Source: Propionibacterium acidifaciens DSM 21887 (GTDB lineage: Bacteria > Actinomycetota > Actinomycetes > Propionibacteriales > Propionibacteriaceae). From it: DNA of 44,621 nt. Below, piece after piece: positions 26,590 through 34,986 of this stretch (position 1 is its first letter; each line of letters starts with the position of its first letter). Location: positions 1 through 44,621 of the forward strand of contig NZ_AUFR01000025.1 in assembly GCF_000426605.1 (NCBI RefSeq). The letters are read 5' to 3'. The notes beneath the pieces were generated by a model, which saw nothing but the letters and a program-made list of their open reading frames with translations, did not search any database and was not told the origin of the DNA. The position numbers and the translations under genes were made by a program.

Positions 26590-27243
26590 TCAGGCCCCAC
26601 GGGCCCCGGCTCCGGGCCCGTCCCCTCCGCCGGAGGGTCCCCCCACGGGGCCCGTCCCTCCGCCCCAGGGCGTCCCGCCCCGGCGGCCCGAGACGGAGGG
26701 CTCGTCGGCGAGCCAGAAGCGCAGCGGCGCGGACACCGCCCGCGAGATGCCGATGCGCGGCCCGACGAGGATCCGCCCCGCCGGCCCGCCGGGCGCGGTG
26801 AGCCCGAAGAGGCCGTCCGGCCCGCCGAGCAGCAGGCCGTTGTCGGACAGGTCGAGGCCGAGCGCCCGGCCGAGGTTGCCGGGCCCCCTGGCGAGGAGCG
26901 CGTCGGGCCGGTCGGCGGGCAGCCCCCGGCGCTCCCGGGCGTCGGCGGCGCCGTCGACGACCTCACCGGCGCGCAGGAGCACCGCCGAGGCCCGCCCCGC
27001 CGGCGAGCAGACGATGTTGCCGGCGCGGTGGATGCCGTAGCTGACGTAGACGTAGATGCTGCCGGGCGCCCCGAACATGACGGCCGCCCGCCCGCGCTCG
27101 CCGCGGTGGGCGTGCGAGGCGGGGTCGTCGAGGCCCAGGTAGGCCTCGACCTCGGTGAGGCGCACGGCGACGGATCCCCGCCGGACGACCGCCCCGAGCA
27201 GCTGCGGGGCGACCTCGTCGGCGCGGGCGCTGAGATCGATCAC
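26590..27243 (-). CDS. DNA-3-methyladenine glycosylase (Mpg/AAG type)
   Basis: 217 residues from GTG. The AAG-family motifs are RLTEVEAYLG, DPASHAHRGERG, SIYVYVSYGIHRAGNIVC and ASAVLLRAGE. TEVEAY holds the catalytic Glu; YVSYGIH corresponds to the usual YFTYGMH. It excises alkylated purines such as 3-methyladenine and hypoxanthine. After about residue 185 the protein dissolves into a Gly/Pro tail (GGTPWGGGTGPVGGPSGGG), encoded by low-complexity GC-rich DNA and absent from typical AAG proteins, which suggests a lost native stop. It is divergent from the lipoprotein gene by 95 bp. Confidence 0.92.
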   Translation of the reverse strand: MIDLSARADEVAPQLLGAVVRRGSVAVRLTEVEAYLGLDDPASHAHRGERGRAAVMFGAPGSIYVYVSYGIHRAGNIVCSPAGRASAVLLRAGEVVDGAADARERRGLPADRPDALLARGPGNLGRALGLDLSDNGLLLGGPDGLFGLTAPGGPAGRILVGPRIGISRAVSAPLRFWLADEPSVSGRRGGTPWGGGTGPVGGPSGGGDGPGAGARGA

Positions 27244-27325
27244 GGCCCCAGTGTGGCACCCCGGCGCCCCGGCGCCGTCCGGCGCGTCCGCCGCGCGCCG
27301 GGCAGGACGACCGGGCCTCGGGAAG

Positions 27326-27331
27326 TAGCGT
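27326..27331 (+). promoter_or_regulatory. probable -10 hexamer of the lipoprotein gene
   Basis: TAGCGT, 7 nt before the ATG at 27339. Confidence 0.45.
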
Positions 27332-27338
27332 GGGGGCC

Positions 27339-28310
27339 ATGTCCAGCCGTACCGCCCGAGCCCGCGCGGTCCTGTGCGCCCTCGTCGCCGGGGCCCTCGC
27401 CCTGGCCGGCTGCGCCCGTGGGGCGGGCAGGACCGGCCCCAGCGGCTCCCCCGCGCCCACGAGCACGGCCTCGCAGGCCAGCCCGGGCTCCGCGCCCGAC
27501 CCGGCGTACGACCTGACCCGGCCGGGCAGGGCCCGCCAGGTCATCGGCTTCCTGCGCCACGCGAGCGGCGACCGCCCGGTGCTGCGCATCGAGGTCACCG
27601 CGGCGGCGGCGAACCTCACCTACCTCACCGAGGACGACAAGGCCGAGACGATCGGCTACGCCAACGGCGCGATCTCCCATCTCGACTCGACGATCAAGTA
27701 CATCGACCAGGCCCGGTTCGACCCCGACGACTTCGCCTTCGACGACGTGGCGGCCCTCTTCGAGACCGCCGCCGAGGTCTCCGGCTCCAACCAGGACCAG
27801 GACCTCCAGATCAACGAGTACGACCACGGCAATGTGCTCATGACGGTCACCACGACGCCCGAGTCGAGCACCGTCTTCTTCCGCGACGACGGCTCGGTCA
27901 TCAACGAGCTCGACCTGACGCGCGCAGCCGACATCGCCGAGGCGCTGGCCGACACCGTCCAGAACTCGCCGCAGGTGCTCTCGGTGACGATCAAGGCGGA
28001 CGCCCTGAGCGTGCGGGTGCGCACCGACGAGGCGACCGTCGAGGAGCGCACCCGGCGCGTGGGGCTGCCGACGATCGTCTCGACGATCAAGAACAGCGAC
28101 AAGAACCCGTCGTTCGACTCCTCTCTCATCAGCCCCGAGACGATCGCCCGGCTCATCGCGCAGACGGCCGGCCAGGGGGGTCGCAGCCCCGCCCCCGACG
28201 TGACCGTCACGATCAACGTCGAGTCGGGCAGGACCGAGCCGCTCATGCGCTTCCAGGCCGGCGGCACCGAGATCGTGACCGACATGAGCGGCGCGGTGCA
28301 GGAGAAGTAG
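27339..28310 (+). CDS. lipoprotein with two related halves, function unknown
   Basis: 323 residues. The N terminus is a lipoprotein signal with lipobox LAGC (C25), then a Ser/Pro/Thr-rich linker to about residue 55. The body has two similar segments of about 120 residues each. VLRIEVTAAAANLTYLTEDD (81-100) matches VLSVTIKADALSVRVRTDEA (213-232), SHLDSTIKYIDQARFDPDDF matches IVSTIKNSDKNPSFDSSLIS, and both end in a beta-strand run before STVFFRDDG or MRFQAGGTE. I do not recognise a named family. Export to the outer face of the membrane is predicted, and the duplicated fold could bind a lipid or peptide. The start at 27339 puts the signal at the N terminus; a GTG at 27330 is also in frame. Confidence 0.8.
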   Translation: MSSRTARARAVLCALVAGALALAGCARGAGRTGPSGSPAPTSTASQASPGSAPDPAYDLTRPGRARQVIGFLRHASGDRPVLRIEVTAAAANLTYLTEDDKAETIGYANGAISHLDSTIKYIDQARFDPDDFAFDDVAALFETAAEVSGSNQDQDLQINEYDHGNVLMTVTTTPESSTVFFRDDGSVINELDLTRAADIAEALADTVQNSPQVLSVTIKADALSVRVRTDEATVEERTRRVGLPTIVSTIKNSDKNPSFDSSLISPETIARLIAQTAGQGGRSPAPDVTVTINVESGRTEPLMRFQAGGTEIVTDMSGAVQEK

Positions 28311-28320
28311 CCGCACGGGG

Positions 28321-28530
28321 CGTCGTCCCGCGCCCGGGGAGCCGGCCTCGTTCGCAGAGCTGGTCCCCGCCGCCGCACGGCGTCGTCCCGCACCGAGGAG
28401 ACCGGCTCGACTTCCCCTCGTCGATGAGACAGGTCGGCGTCCGTCGTCCCGCGCCCGGGGGCCGGACATGACGACCGGGCTGCGCCTGTCGGCGGCTCGG
28501 GGCGTCCCGGGCCCGGGGGCCGGGGGTCGG
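28321..28530 (+). repeat. degenerate GC-rich repeat array, 60-61-bp period
   Basis: Four diverged copies of a core like CGTCCCGCGCCCGGGGAGCC start at about 28321, 28381, 28442 and 28502, giving spacings of 60, 61 and 60 bp. Copies 1 and 2 also share the flanks CCGCACGG before and CCGGCTCG after. The core can form a small CCCG/CGGG hairpin. The same core recurs at 36641-36894. The array fills the 336-bp gap before the Nudix gene, and no gene is seen there. Confidence 0.7.
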
Positions 28531-28646
28531 CGCTGGGGGACGACGGCCGCGCTCCGCGCCTCGCGGCGCGGGCGGCCCCTCACCGCGCACCCGCTCGACG
28601 GCGGTTCCGTCCACCGGACGCCCCGGCCGCGTGGAAGAATTGGGCG

Positions 28647-29357
28647 GTGCGCATCGTCGGGGTTCATCGTCTGTCGGAGGGACCCGTCGTCGACGTCACC
28701 GTCGGCCATGGCCAGGACCCTCGCCAGCTGCTCTGGCGCAGGGGCTGGACGGTGAGCGACTGGATGTCGGCCTCCGGGTGCGACGACGGGATCGTCATGA
28801 CGGCCCGGGTCGCCCAGCGGGGCGCGGGCAGCCGGATGCCCCGGCGCCACGCCCACCGCGTCCACGCCCTGCCGCGCGAGAACGGCGTCGAGCCGGTGCC
28901 GCGCCAGCGCGTGGCCGCCTATGCGATCGTCCGCTCCCCCCTCGGCGTGCTCGGCACGACCTGCAGCCGGCGCACCGCCGTGCCCGGGCGCTGGCAGCTG
29001 CCCGGCGGCGGCGTCGAGCCCGGCGAGACGCCCAGTGAGGCGGTCATCCGCGAGGTGCTGGAGGAGGCCGACCAGCGCATCCGGATCCTGCGCGTCGTCG
29101 ACCTCCAGTCGAACCACTGGATCGGCACCTCCCCCGCCGGCGTGCTCGAGGACTTCCAGGCGCTGCGCATCATCTACACGGCCGTCTGCGCCGAGCCGAG
29201 GCCCCCGCGGGTGCTCGATGTCGGGGGCACCACCGAGTCGGCGCGCTGGGTGTCGGTGCGCCACTGGCGCGCGCTGCCGTGGACCTCGGGCGCGCGATCG
29301 GCGCTCGACAAGCATCTCGGCAGCATCGGCGGCGGGCACCCGGGCGGAGCCCGCTGA
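28647..29357 (+). CDS. Nudix hydrolase
   Basis: 236 residues from GTG. The C-terminal two thirds are a Nudix domain with the box GGVEPGETPSEAVIREVLEE (about residues 129-148). It fits GX5EX7REUXEEXGU except that the final glycine position is Asp (EEAD). The first 80 residues (RIVGVHRLSEGPVVDVTVGH) are a separate small domain without clear assignment. Nudix enzymes cleave nucleoside diphosphate-X substrates; the specific substrate cannot be read. The start context (GGAAGAATT, then GTG) resembles that of the DUF501 gene at 36.6 kb. Confidence 0.85.
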   Translation: MRIVGVHRLSEGPVVDVTVGHGQDPRQLLWRRGWTVSDWMSASGCDDGIVMTARVAQRGAGSRMPRRHAHRVHALPRENGVEPVPRQRVAAYAIVRSPLGVLGTTCSRRTAVPGRWQLPGGGVEPGETPSEAVIREVLEEADQRIRILRVVDLQSNHWIGTSPAGVLEDFQALRIIYTAVCAEPRPPRVLDVGGTTESARWVSVRHWRALPWTSGARSALDKHLGSIGGGHPGGAR

Positions 29358-29555
29358 ACGGCGCGCCGGAGCCCGCCAACCAGCCCGTCGGGCGGTGCGC
29401 GACGGGCCCGGCCCCTTCCTGCGCGTCGTGATCTGTGATGGGCTGTCCGTACCCGGGCCCGCACCCAGGAGCGGCCCCCGGTGCGACGCGGGAGCCGGCG
29501 CCGGGCTCCCCGCGGCACCCCGCCGACACGGCGCAGGATCCCAGGAGGACCACCG

Positions 29556-30611
29556 ATGAACCGTACCGAGACGCTCGCCCGGGTCGGCTCGATGCAGCAG
29601 CTCGCCTTCGTGCGCTCCATGCGGCAGGAGGACGGCCGGGCGGCCGGCATGCGCACGATCGAGGTGAAGAACGGGCCCCTGTGCTTCACCGCCATGGCGG
29701 ACAAGGCGCTCGACGTCGCCCGGCTCGAGTACCGCGGGCAGAACCTCACCTTCACCTCCAAGCCCGGCCTCAACGGCCGCAACCCCTTCGACACCCACGG
29801 TCTGGAGGCGCAGCGGTCCATCATGGGCGGGCTGTTCTTCACCTGCGGCTTCGAGAACATTGGCGCCCCCTGGCGCGACCCCCAGGGGCGCGAGTACCCC
29901 ATGCACGGGCGGCTCCGCACGAGCCCGGCCGAGCACGTCGGCCACGACGCCGCCTGGGAGGGCGACGACTACGTCCTGTCGGTCCACGGGGAGGTCCGCG
30001 AGGCCGAGCTCTTCGGCGAGAACCTCCTGCTGCGTCGCCGTCTGAGCACTCGCCTCGGCGAGCCGGCCCTGGAGCTCGTCGACGAGGTCGTCAACGAGGG
30101 CTTCCGCGACGAGCCCATGATGCTCATGTACCACTGCAACATCGGCTGGCCGCTCCTCGCGCCCGGGGCCGAGGTCGTCATCCCGAGCCTCGGCGCGGAG
30201 CCCCGCAACGAGGACGCGGCGGCCGATCCGACCCCCTGGTCGGGCGTCGAGGAGCCGCGCCCCGAGGTGCCCGAGTCGGTCTACCTGCACACCCTCGCCG
30301 CCGACGACGGCTCGACCTTCGCCGGGGTCGTCAACGACGGGCTCGGGCTCGCGCTCGTCGTCGAGTTCTCGACCCGGGAGTTCCCCTGCTTCACGCAGTG
30401 GAAGTCGATGGCCTCCGGCGACTACGTCGTCGGTCTCGAGCCGTCGAACTCCTCGGTCCACGGCCGCGGGTACCACGAGGCGCGCGGCGACCTGCACCGC
30501 CTGCCGGCCCAGTCGTCCGAGACGAAGCACCTGCGCTTCACCGTCCTGGACGACCCGGCGGACATCGCCGCGCTGCGCCGGCGGCGCGACGCCCTCTGCG
30601 GCCGTCCCTGA
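29556..30611 (+). CDS. DUF4432 / aldose-1-epimerase-like protein
   Basis: 351 residues. AGG AGG at 29543-29548 lies 7 nt before the ATG, and longer in-frame starts have no ribosome site. The protein has the galactose-mutarotase-like beta-sandwich of DUF4432: MRTIEVKNGPLCFTAMADKA, then GLFFTCGFENIGAP, YPMHGRLRTSPAEHV with a candidate catalytic His, LMYHCNIGWPLLAPG and FPCFTQWKSMASGDYVVGLE near the end. Members are thought to act on sugars or sugar derivatives, by analogy with YihR and galactose mutarotase. No sugar-pathway neighbour points to a substrate. Confidence 0.85.
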   Translation: MNRTETLARVGSMQQLAFVRSMRQEDGRAAGMRTIEVKNGPLCFTAMADKALDVARLEYRGQNLTFTSKPGLNGRNPFDTHGLEAQRSIMGGLFFTCGFENIGAPWRDPQGREYPMHGRLRTSPAEHVGHDAAWEGDDYVLSVHGEVREAELFGENLLLRRRLSTRLGEPALELVDEVVNEGFRDEPMMLMYHCNIGWPLLAPGAEVVIPSLGAEPRNEDAAADPTPWSGVEEPRPEVPESVYLHTLAADDGSTFAGVVNDGLGLALVVEFSTREFPCFTQWKSMASGDYVVGLEPSNSSVHGRGYHEARGDLHRLPAQSSETKHLRFTVLDDPADIAALRRRRDALCGRP

Positions 30612-30698
30612 GGCGTTCCGGCACAGGGCGTCCGTCCCCGGGCGCACGGGGACCCCGCCCGAGGGAACACGGTCGAGCGCCTCAGGCGGACGGGCCCG

Positions 30699-30747
30699 GG
30701 GACGCAGCGGAGGGCCCCGCCATCGGCGGGGCCCTCCGCTGCGTCCC
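30699..30747. terminator. 23-bp perfect hairpin between DUF4432 and BI-1 genes
   Basis: 30699-30721 pairs without a mismatch with 30725-30747 around the loop ATC. There is no T tract. It lies between convergent genes and ends 9 bp before the stop of the BI-1 gene. Confidence 0.75.
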
Positions 30748-30755
30748 GTCCCCGG

Positions 30756-31622
30756 TCAGTTCCGGAGGAAGCTGAGGATGCGCAGGATGTTCGTGTACAG
30801 CCACACGAGCGTCACCATGAGGCCGAAGCCGGCGCGCCAGGACTCCTTGGCGGGGGCGCCCATGCGGACGCCGCGCTCGCACTCCTCGAGGTCCATGAGC
30901 AGGCACATGACGGCCAGGGTGACGCCGATGCCGGCGAAGAGCCAGCTCAGCATGCCTGCGCCGGAACCGATCTCCGTGAGGCCGAGGCTCCCGCCGAGGA
31001 GGACGACGACGAAGTTGACGAGGGCCACGACGGCATAGGCGATGACCGACAGGACGACGATCCGGCGCAGCCGCCCGGTGACGCGCACCCCGAGGTAGCG
31101 GTAGGCGGCGAGGACCACGGCCGTCGCCGCGAGGGTGCCGAGCACCGCCTGCGAGACGATGCCCGGGTAGAGGTACTCGAAGACCCTGCTCCACGCGCCG
31201 AGCATGAGGCCCTCGGCGACGGTGTAGACCATGATGGCCGGCACCGAGGTGGAGTGGCGCACGGTCACGACGACCGACGTCACGACGGCGACGAGCGAGG
31301 AGACGATGGCCACCGGGTAGAGCAGCGCGGTGGGCAGGAAGAGCCAGGAGACGGCCGCCGCGGCGAGCAGGACGACGAACAGCGTGCCGGTCTTGGCCAG
31401 CACGTCGTTGATCGTCATGACGGCCGGGGCCTGTCCCTGGGGCGCGTAGCCGGAGGGCTGCCCCCAGGCCTGGGCGCCGTACACGGGCTGACCGTACTGC
31501 TGGGGGCCGTAGCCGTGGCCCGGCTGGGCGTACTGCTGGGGGCCGGGGTTCTGGAAACCGGTCTGACGGTGGCCGGGGGTGAACGCGTCACTCCTGCTGA
31601 GGACGGGGTTGGTGCTGCGCAC
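30756..31622 (-). CDS. Bax inhibitor-1/YccA family membrane protein
   Basis: 288 residues from GTG. A Gln/Tyr/Pro/Gly-rich cytosolic N terminus (about 20-65, with repeats such as PQQYAQPGHG and PQQYGQPVYG) precedes seven membrane segments. MTINDVLAKTGTLFVVLLAA opens the first, and the C-terminal FGLMVTLVWLYTNILRILS matches the actinobacterial YccA-like group. The fold forms a pH-sensitive calcium leak channel in some bacteria. GGAG is 4 nt before the GTG. Confidence 0.9.
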   Translation of the reverse strand: MRSTNPVLSRSDAFTPGHRQTGFQNPGPQQYAQPGHGYGPQQYGQPVYGAQAWGQPSGYAPQGQAPAVMTINDVLAKTGTLFVVLLAAAAVSWLFLPTALLYPVAIVSSLVAVVTSVVVTVRHSTSVPAIMVYTVAEGLMLGAWSRVFEYLYPGIVSQAVLGTLAATAVVLAAYRYLGVRVTGRLRRIVVLSVIAYAVVALVNFVVVLLGGSLGLTEIGSGAGMLSWLFAGIGVTLAVMCLLMDLEECERGVRMGAPAKESWRAGFGLMVTLVWLYTNILRILSFLRN

Positions 31623-31739
31623 GACGCTCCAATCGGTCGACTCGCCCTTGGGGCCTTTCCTCCAGCGTAGCGGTCCGCGCCCGGAGGGGAAGGGGCGCTC
31701 GCCCCCGGAGCGGCCCCGTGACGGCGCACCGGCTCCTCC

Positions 31740-32384
31740 TCACCCGTCGGCGGGGCCCGGCGCGGCGAGGATCTCGTCGACGGCCGCGGACAGCCGATGC
31801 AGGCGCCGTCGGACCACCGCGGCCGACCCGCCCCCCTCGATCGCCAGCCCGGCCACGAGACCGAAGCCGGCATCCATGAGCAGCTCGGCGGCCTGCTCGA
31901 CGCCGAGCGAGGTCGAGAGCCGCCCGCAGCGCATCCAGGAGCGCACGATCGCCGTGACGAGCGCGCGGATCCGGGCGAGATTCCCCCCGAGCATCGTCCG
32001 CACGACCTCGTCGCGAGCGGCCTCGGCCCAGGCGTTCACCGCCAGGCGGACGTCCTGGACGATCATCGCCTCGTCGGCGCCCGGAGGCAGGAGCAGCGAC
32101 ATGGCCTCCCGCAGGACCTCGTCCGGCGGGGCCGGGTCGTTCCTGCCGGCCACCTCCTCGAGGTAGCCGATGAGCGGGCCGAGGCGCTCGGCCGAGACCG
32201 CATGGATGAGCTGGGTCTTGCCCTCGGGGTAGTAGCGGTAGACGGTGCTCGACGAGACGCCGGCGGCGGCGATGATCTGGTCCATCGTCACGGCGTGGAA
32301 GCCGTCGTCGGCGAAGCAGGCGCGCGCGGCCCGCAGGATGCGCTGCGCCTGACCGTGCCGGTACTCCTCGCTCACCCGTGGCAT
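31740..32384 (-). CDS. TetR-family transcriptional repressor
   Basis: 214 residues from the ATG at 32384 (MPRVSEEYRHGQAQRI). The N-terminal helix-turn-helix is ILRAARACFADDGFHAVTMD followed by QIIAAAGVSSSTVYRYYPEGK (about residues 15-55). The remaining helical domain should bind a ligand. TATGAT lies 6 nt before the ATG, a nearly ideal leaderless -10. It is divergent from the MFS exporter by 144 bp, and two similar sites in that gap (32457, 32500) are likely operators, so it probably represses the exporter and perhaps itself. Confidence 0.92.
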   Translation of the reverse strand: MPRVSEEYRHGQAQRILRAARACFADDGFHAVTMDQIIAAAGVSSSTVYRYYPEGKTQLIHAVSAERLGPLIGYLEEVAGRNDPAPPDEVLREAMSLLLPPGADEAMIVQDVRLAVNAWAEAARDEVVRTMLGGNLARIRALVTAIVRSWMRCGRLSTSLGVEQAAELLMDAGFGLVAGLAIEGGGSAAVVRRRLHRLSAAVDEILAAPGPADG

Positions 32385-32390
32385 GGCCTG

Positions 32391-32396
32391 ATCATA
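32391..32396 (-). promoter_or_regulatory. probable -10 hexamer of leaderless tetR gene
   Basis: TATGAT on the minus strand, 6 nt before the ATG. Confidence 0.6.
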
Positions 32397-32456
32397 ACGG
32401 CGGCCGCGGGCACGCCATCGGGCGCCACGTGACCCGGGGCGATCCCCGAGCAAACA

Positions 32457-32470
32457 AAAACGATCATTGT
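32457..32470. promoter_or_regulatory. operator-like half-conserved copy, site 1
   Basis: AAAACGATCATTGT, an imperfect version of the palindrome at 32500, in a strikingly AT-rich patch between tetR and the MFS gene. Confidence 0.45.
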
Positions 32471-32499
32471 CATTTGACTCGCGGCGGCCTATTGTTGCG

Positions 32500-32513
32500 A
32501 AAACGCTCGTTTT
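32500..32513. promoter_or_regulatory. operator-like palindrome, site 2
   Basis: AAAACG-CT-CGTTTT, a perfect 6-bp-arm palindrome. It lies 15 bp before the MFS start codon, where a bound TetR dimer would block the exporter promoter. Confidence 0.6.
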
Positions 32514-32528
32514 GATATAGGAGTTCTC

Positions 32529-34142
32529 GTGACACTGATCCTCGACACCGACGCGACCCGGACGGCGCCTCCGACGCCGCGACGGCGCGTCCTCGTGAGC
32601 GCCGTCATCGCGCAGCTGATGGTCGTGCTCGACATGACGATCATCGCCATCGCTCTGCCCGACATGCAGGCGGACCTGGCGATGACACCCGCTCAGCAGC
32701 CGTGGGCGGTGACGGCCTACACGCTGGCCTTCGGCGGTCTCGTCCTGTTCGGCGGGCGGGTCGTCCAGGCGCTCGGGCTGCGGGCCTGCTACGCGATCGC
32801 GCTGAGCGGCTTCGCCCTGGCGAGCCTCGCCGGCGGCCTGGCGCCGTCCTTCGCGGTGCTCGTGACGGCCCGGGCCGTCCAGGGGGCCTTCGCCGCACTC
32901 CTCGCCCCGACGGTGCTCGCCCTGGTGAGCAGCACCTTCCCCGACCACCGGGCGCGCGCCAGGGCCTTCTCGGTGCTCGGCGCGACCGGCGGGCTGGGCG
33001 CGGCGGCCGGCCTGCTCATCGGCGGGGCCCTCACCGACGCCCTGAGCTGGCGCTGGTCGCTCTACGTGAACCTGGCGATCGCCGCCGCGGCCCTGCTCAT
33101 CGGCGTCCGGCAGGTGCCCGCCGCCGCCCGCGAGCCCGGGCAGGACCGCGTCGACGACGACCTGCTCGGGCTGCTGCTGGGCTGCGCCGGCATCTTCAGC
33201 ATCGTCTTCGGACTCGACCGCGCCCAGCAGCACTCGTGGACGGCGCGCGAGACGATCGCCTGGCTGGGCGCCGGCGTCGTCCTGCTGGCCCTGCTCGTCC
33301 TGTGCGAGCACCGCGCCGAGCGGCCGGTGCTGCCGCTGTGGATCCTCGCGAGCCCGGCGCGCGCCGCCTCGTACGCCGCCCAGTTCTTCGCCGGCGCCGC
33401 CCAGATGGGCGGGCTGGTCCAGCTCACCGCCTATCTGCAGCGCCACTTCGGCTACTCGCCGCTGCGCACGGGTGTCGCCTTCCTGCCCATGGTCGGCACC
33501 GTCATCGTCACCGCCCTGGTCGTCGGCCGCCTCCTCGTGCCGAGGCTGGGCGCCCGGGTCCTTCTGCCGACGGGTCTGCTCGTGGAGGGCCTCGCCCTGC
33601 TCGTTCTCTCCGGCGTCTCGTTCGACGCCGACTACACGCGGATCGCGCTGCCCGGGCTGCTCGTCATCGGCGTCGGTGTGGGCATCACCACCCCGGTCGC
33701 CTTCAACAGGGGGACGGACGGCGTGCCGGCCGAGCGCTCCGGGCTGGCCTCGGCGGTGCTCAGCGCGAGCCAGCAGATCGGCTCGTCCTTCGGAGTGGCG
33801 CTCCTGGCGGCGCACATCGCGCACGCCGCCGGCGACTACGCGTCCGAGCACGCGGGCGAACTGCAGCAGCGGGTGACCGAGGCGCTCGCCGGCGCCCGGG
33901 CGACGCCGGACAGCGAGGCGGGCCGGGCGATCATCGCACGGCTGCGGGAGGACCTCGTCGCGCATGCCCAGGTCAGCGCCTGCGCCAGCGGCTTCGCCCT
34001 CCTGGCCCGGATCCTGCTCGGCGCCGCGGCGGTGCTGGCCGCCTGCGGGCTCGTCCGCGCCCTGACGGCGCGACGCCGGCGCGCGGGCGCCGTCACAGAC
34101 GGCGGGCCTCGGCCAGCACCTCGTCCAGCATCGGGGCGGTGA
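32529..34142 (+). CDS. MFS drug-resistance transporter (DHA2/EmrB-QacA type)
   Basis: 537 residues from GTG, with AGGAG 5 nt upstream. About 14 membrane segments are expected. [20 protein letters not shown] (motif D1-like) opens the protein, [20 protein letters not shown] contains the motif C region, and [20 protein letters not shown] is typical of the 14-helix DHA2 family. These are proton-driven exporters of lipophilic drugs or cations. Its last 50 bp overlap, antisense, the end of the UDG gene. The divergent TetR gene is the obvious regulator. Confidence 0.92.
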   Translation: MTLILDTDATRTAPPTPRRRVLVSAVIAQLMVVLDMTIIAIALPDMQADLAMTPAQQPWAVTAYTLAFGGLVLFGGRVVQALGLRACYAIALSGFALASLAGGLAPSFAVLVTARAVQGAFAALLAPTVLALVSSTFPDHRARARAFSVLGATGGLGAAAGLLIGGALTDALSWRWSLYVNLAIAAAALLIGVRQVPAAAREPGQDRVDDDLLGLLLGCAGIFSIVFGLDRAQQHSWTARETIAWLGAGVVLLALLVLCEHRAERPVLPLWILASPARAASYAAQFFAGAAQMGGLVQLTAYLQRHFGYSPLRTGVAFLPMVGTVIVTALVVGRLLVPRLGARVLLPTGLLVEGLALLVLSGVSFDADYTRIALPGLLVIGVGVGITTPVAFNRGTDGVPAERSGLASAVLSASQQIGSSFGVALLAAHIAHAAGDYASEHAGELQQRVTEALAGARATPDSEAGRAIIARLREDLVAHAQVSACASGFALLARILLGAAAVLAACGLVRALTARRRRAGAVTDGGPRPAPRPASGR

Positions 34143-34920
34143 GCCGGCCGGTGAAGGTGTTCTGCTGGCTGGGGTGGTAGGAGCCCAGCAGCGTGACGGC
34201 CCGCCCGTCCGGGGCGGACAGCCGGGCGGCGGCGCCGTGCCCGAAGCGCGGCGCGGGGCGGGGCGCGTCCCAGCCGATGCCGCGGACCACGCGCAGCACC
34301 GCGCCCCAGGCGACCTGACCGAGGGCGAGGACGACACGGACGGACGGCAGGAGCTCGATCTCGCGGGCGAGCCAGGGCGCGCAGGCGTCCCGCTCGGCGG
34401 GCGCGGGCCGGTTCGCGGGCGGAGCGCACCGCACGGCGGCGCCCATCCTGGCCCCCACGAGCTCCTGCCCGTCGCCGGCGGACTGCGAGGAGGCCCTGCG
34501 CGCGAGCCCGGCGCGGTGGAGGGCGGCCCAGAGCCAGTCGCCGGATCGGTCGCCGGTGAACATGCGGCCGGTGCGGTTGGCCCCGTTCGCGGCCGGCGCG
34601 AGGCCGACGATGAGGATGCGCGGGCGCGCGTCCCCGAAGCTCGGCACGGGCCTGCCCCAGTAGGGCTCGTGGGCGAAGGAGGCGCGCCGTCCGACGGTGG
34701 CCGCCGATTCGCGCCAGGCGACGAGCCGCGGGCAGGCGCGGCACACGGAGACGGCGGCGTCCAGCTCCTCGAGGGTCGCGGCGCCCGCGGCGAGGCGGGC
34801 CGCCCCGGCGGCGTCGCGGGCGACGGGGGTGCCCGGCCGGGCGGGGTCCCCCGGCCATCCCGTCCCCGGCGGGACCGGGGACTCGAAGCGGACGCCGGTG
34901 AGCGGGTGCGGGTCGGTCAT
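34093..34920 (-). CDS. family-5 uracil-DNA glycosylase (UdgB, Fe-S)
   Basis: 275 residues. [19 protein letters not shown] (about 106-124), the [16 protein letters not shown] segment near the C terminus and four cluster cysteines (C60, C63, C165, C180) identify UdgB, which removes uracil and hypoxanthine without the Asp used by family 1. C60 and C63 lie in [10 protein letters not shown]165 and C180 in the [11 protein letters not shown] stretch. TACGGT is 6 nt before the ATG, a likely leaderless start. Family-1 Ung and an AAG glycosylase are encoded nearby, so base excision repair is well represented. Confidence 0.93.
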   Translation of the reverse strand: MTDPHPLTGVRFESPVPPGTGWPGDPARPGTPVARDAAGAARLAAGAATLEELDAAVSVCRACPRLVAWRESAATVGRRASFAHEPYWGRPVPSFGDARPRILIVGLAPAANGANRTGRMFTGDRSGDWLWAALHRAGLARRASSQSAGDGQELVGARMGAAVRCAPPANRPAPAERDACAPWLAREIELLPSVRVVLALGQVAWGAVLRVVRGIGWDAPRPAPRFGHGAAARLSAPDGRAVTLLGSYHPSQQNTFTGRLTAPMLDEVLAEARRL

Positions 34921-34926
34921 GAGGAC

Positions 34927-34932
34927 ACCGTA
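34927..34932 (-). promoter_or_regulatory. probable -10 hexamer of leaderless udgB
   Basis: TACGGT on the minus strand, 6 nt before the ATG. Confidence 0.45.
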
Positions 34933-34986
34933 GCCCCGGACCGGGACCCCGTCCCCGGGCCGGCGCCGGAGGGCCCGGCCCGGCCG

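Noticed and set aside
28321-28530. Type I-E CRISPR array
   Set aside because: Spacing fits, but copies are strongly diverged, the core does not match the usual I-E repeat, only four copies exist and there is no cas gene in the window. Kept as a degenerate repeat.
27240-30647. Open frame of more than 1,100 codons on the minus strand
   Set aside because: It is antisense to the lipoprotein, Nudix and DUF4432 genes, all supported by motifs.
31740-34337. Long minus-strand frame extending the TetR protein to 865 residues
   Set aside because: Only the last 214 codons are TetR; the rest is antisense to the MFS gene, and a good -10 sits right before the inner ATG.
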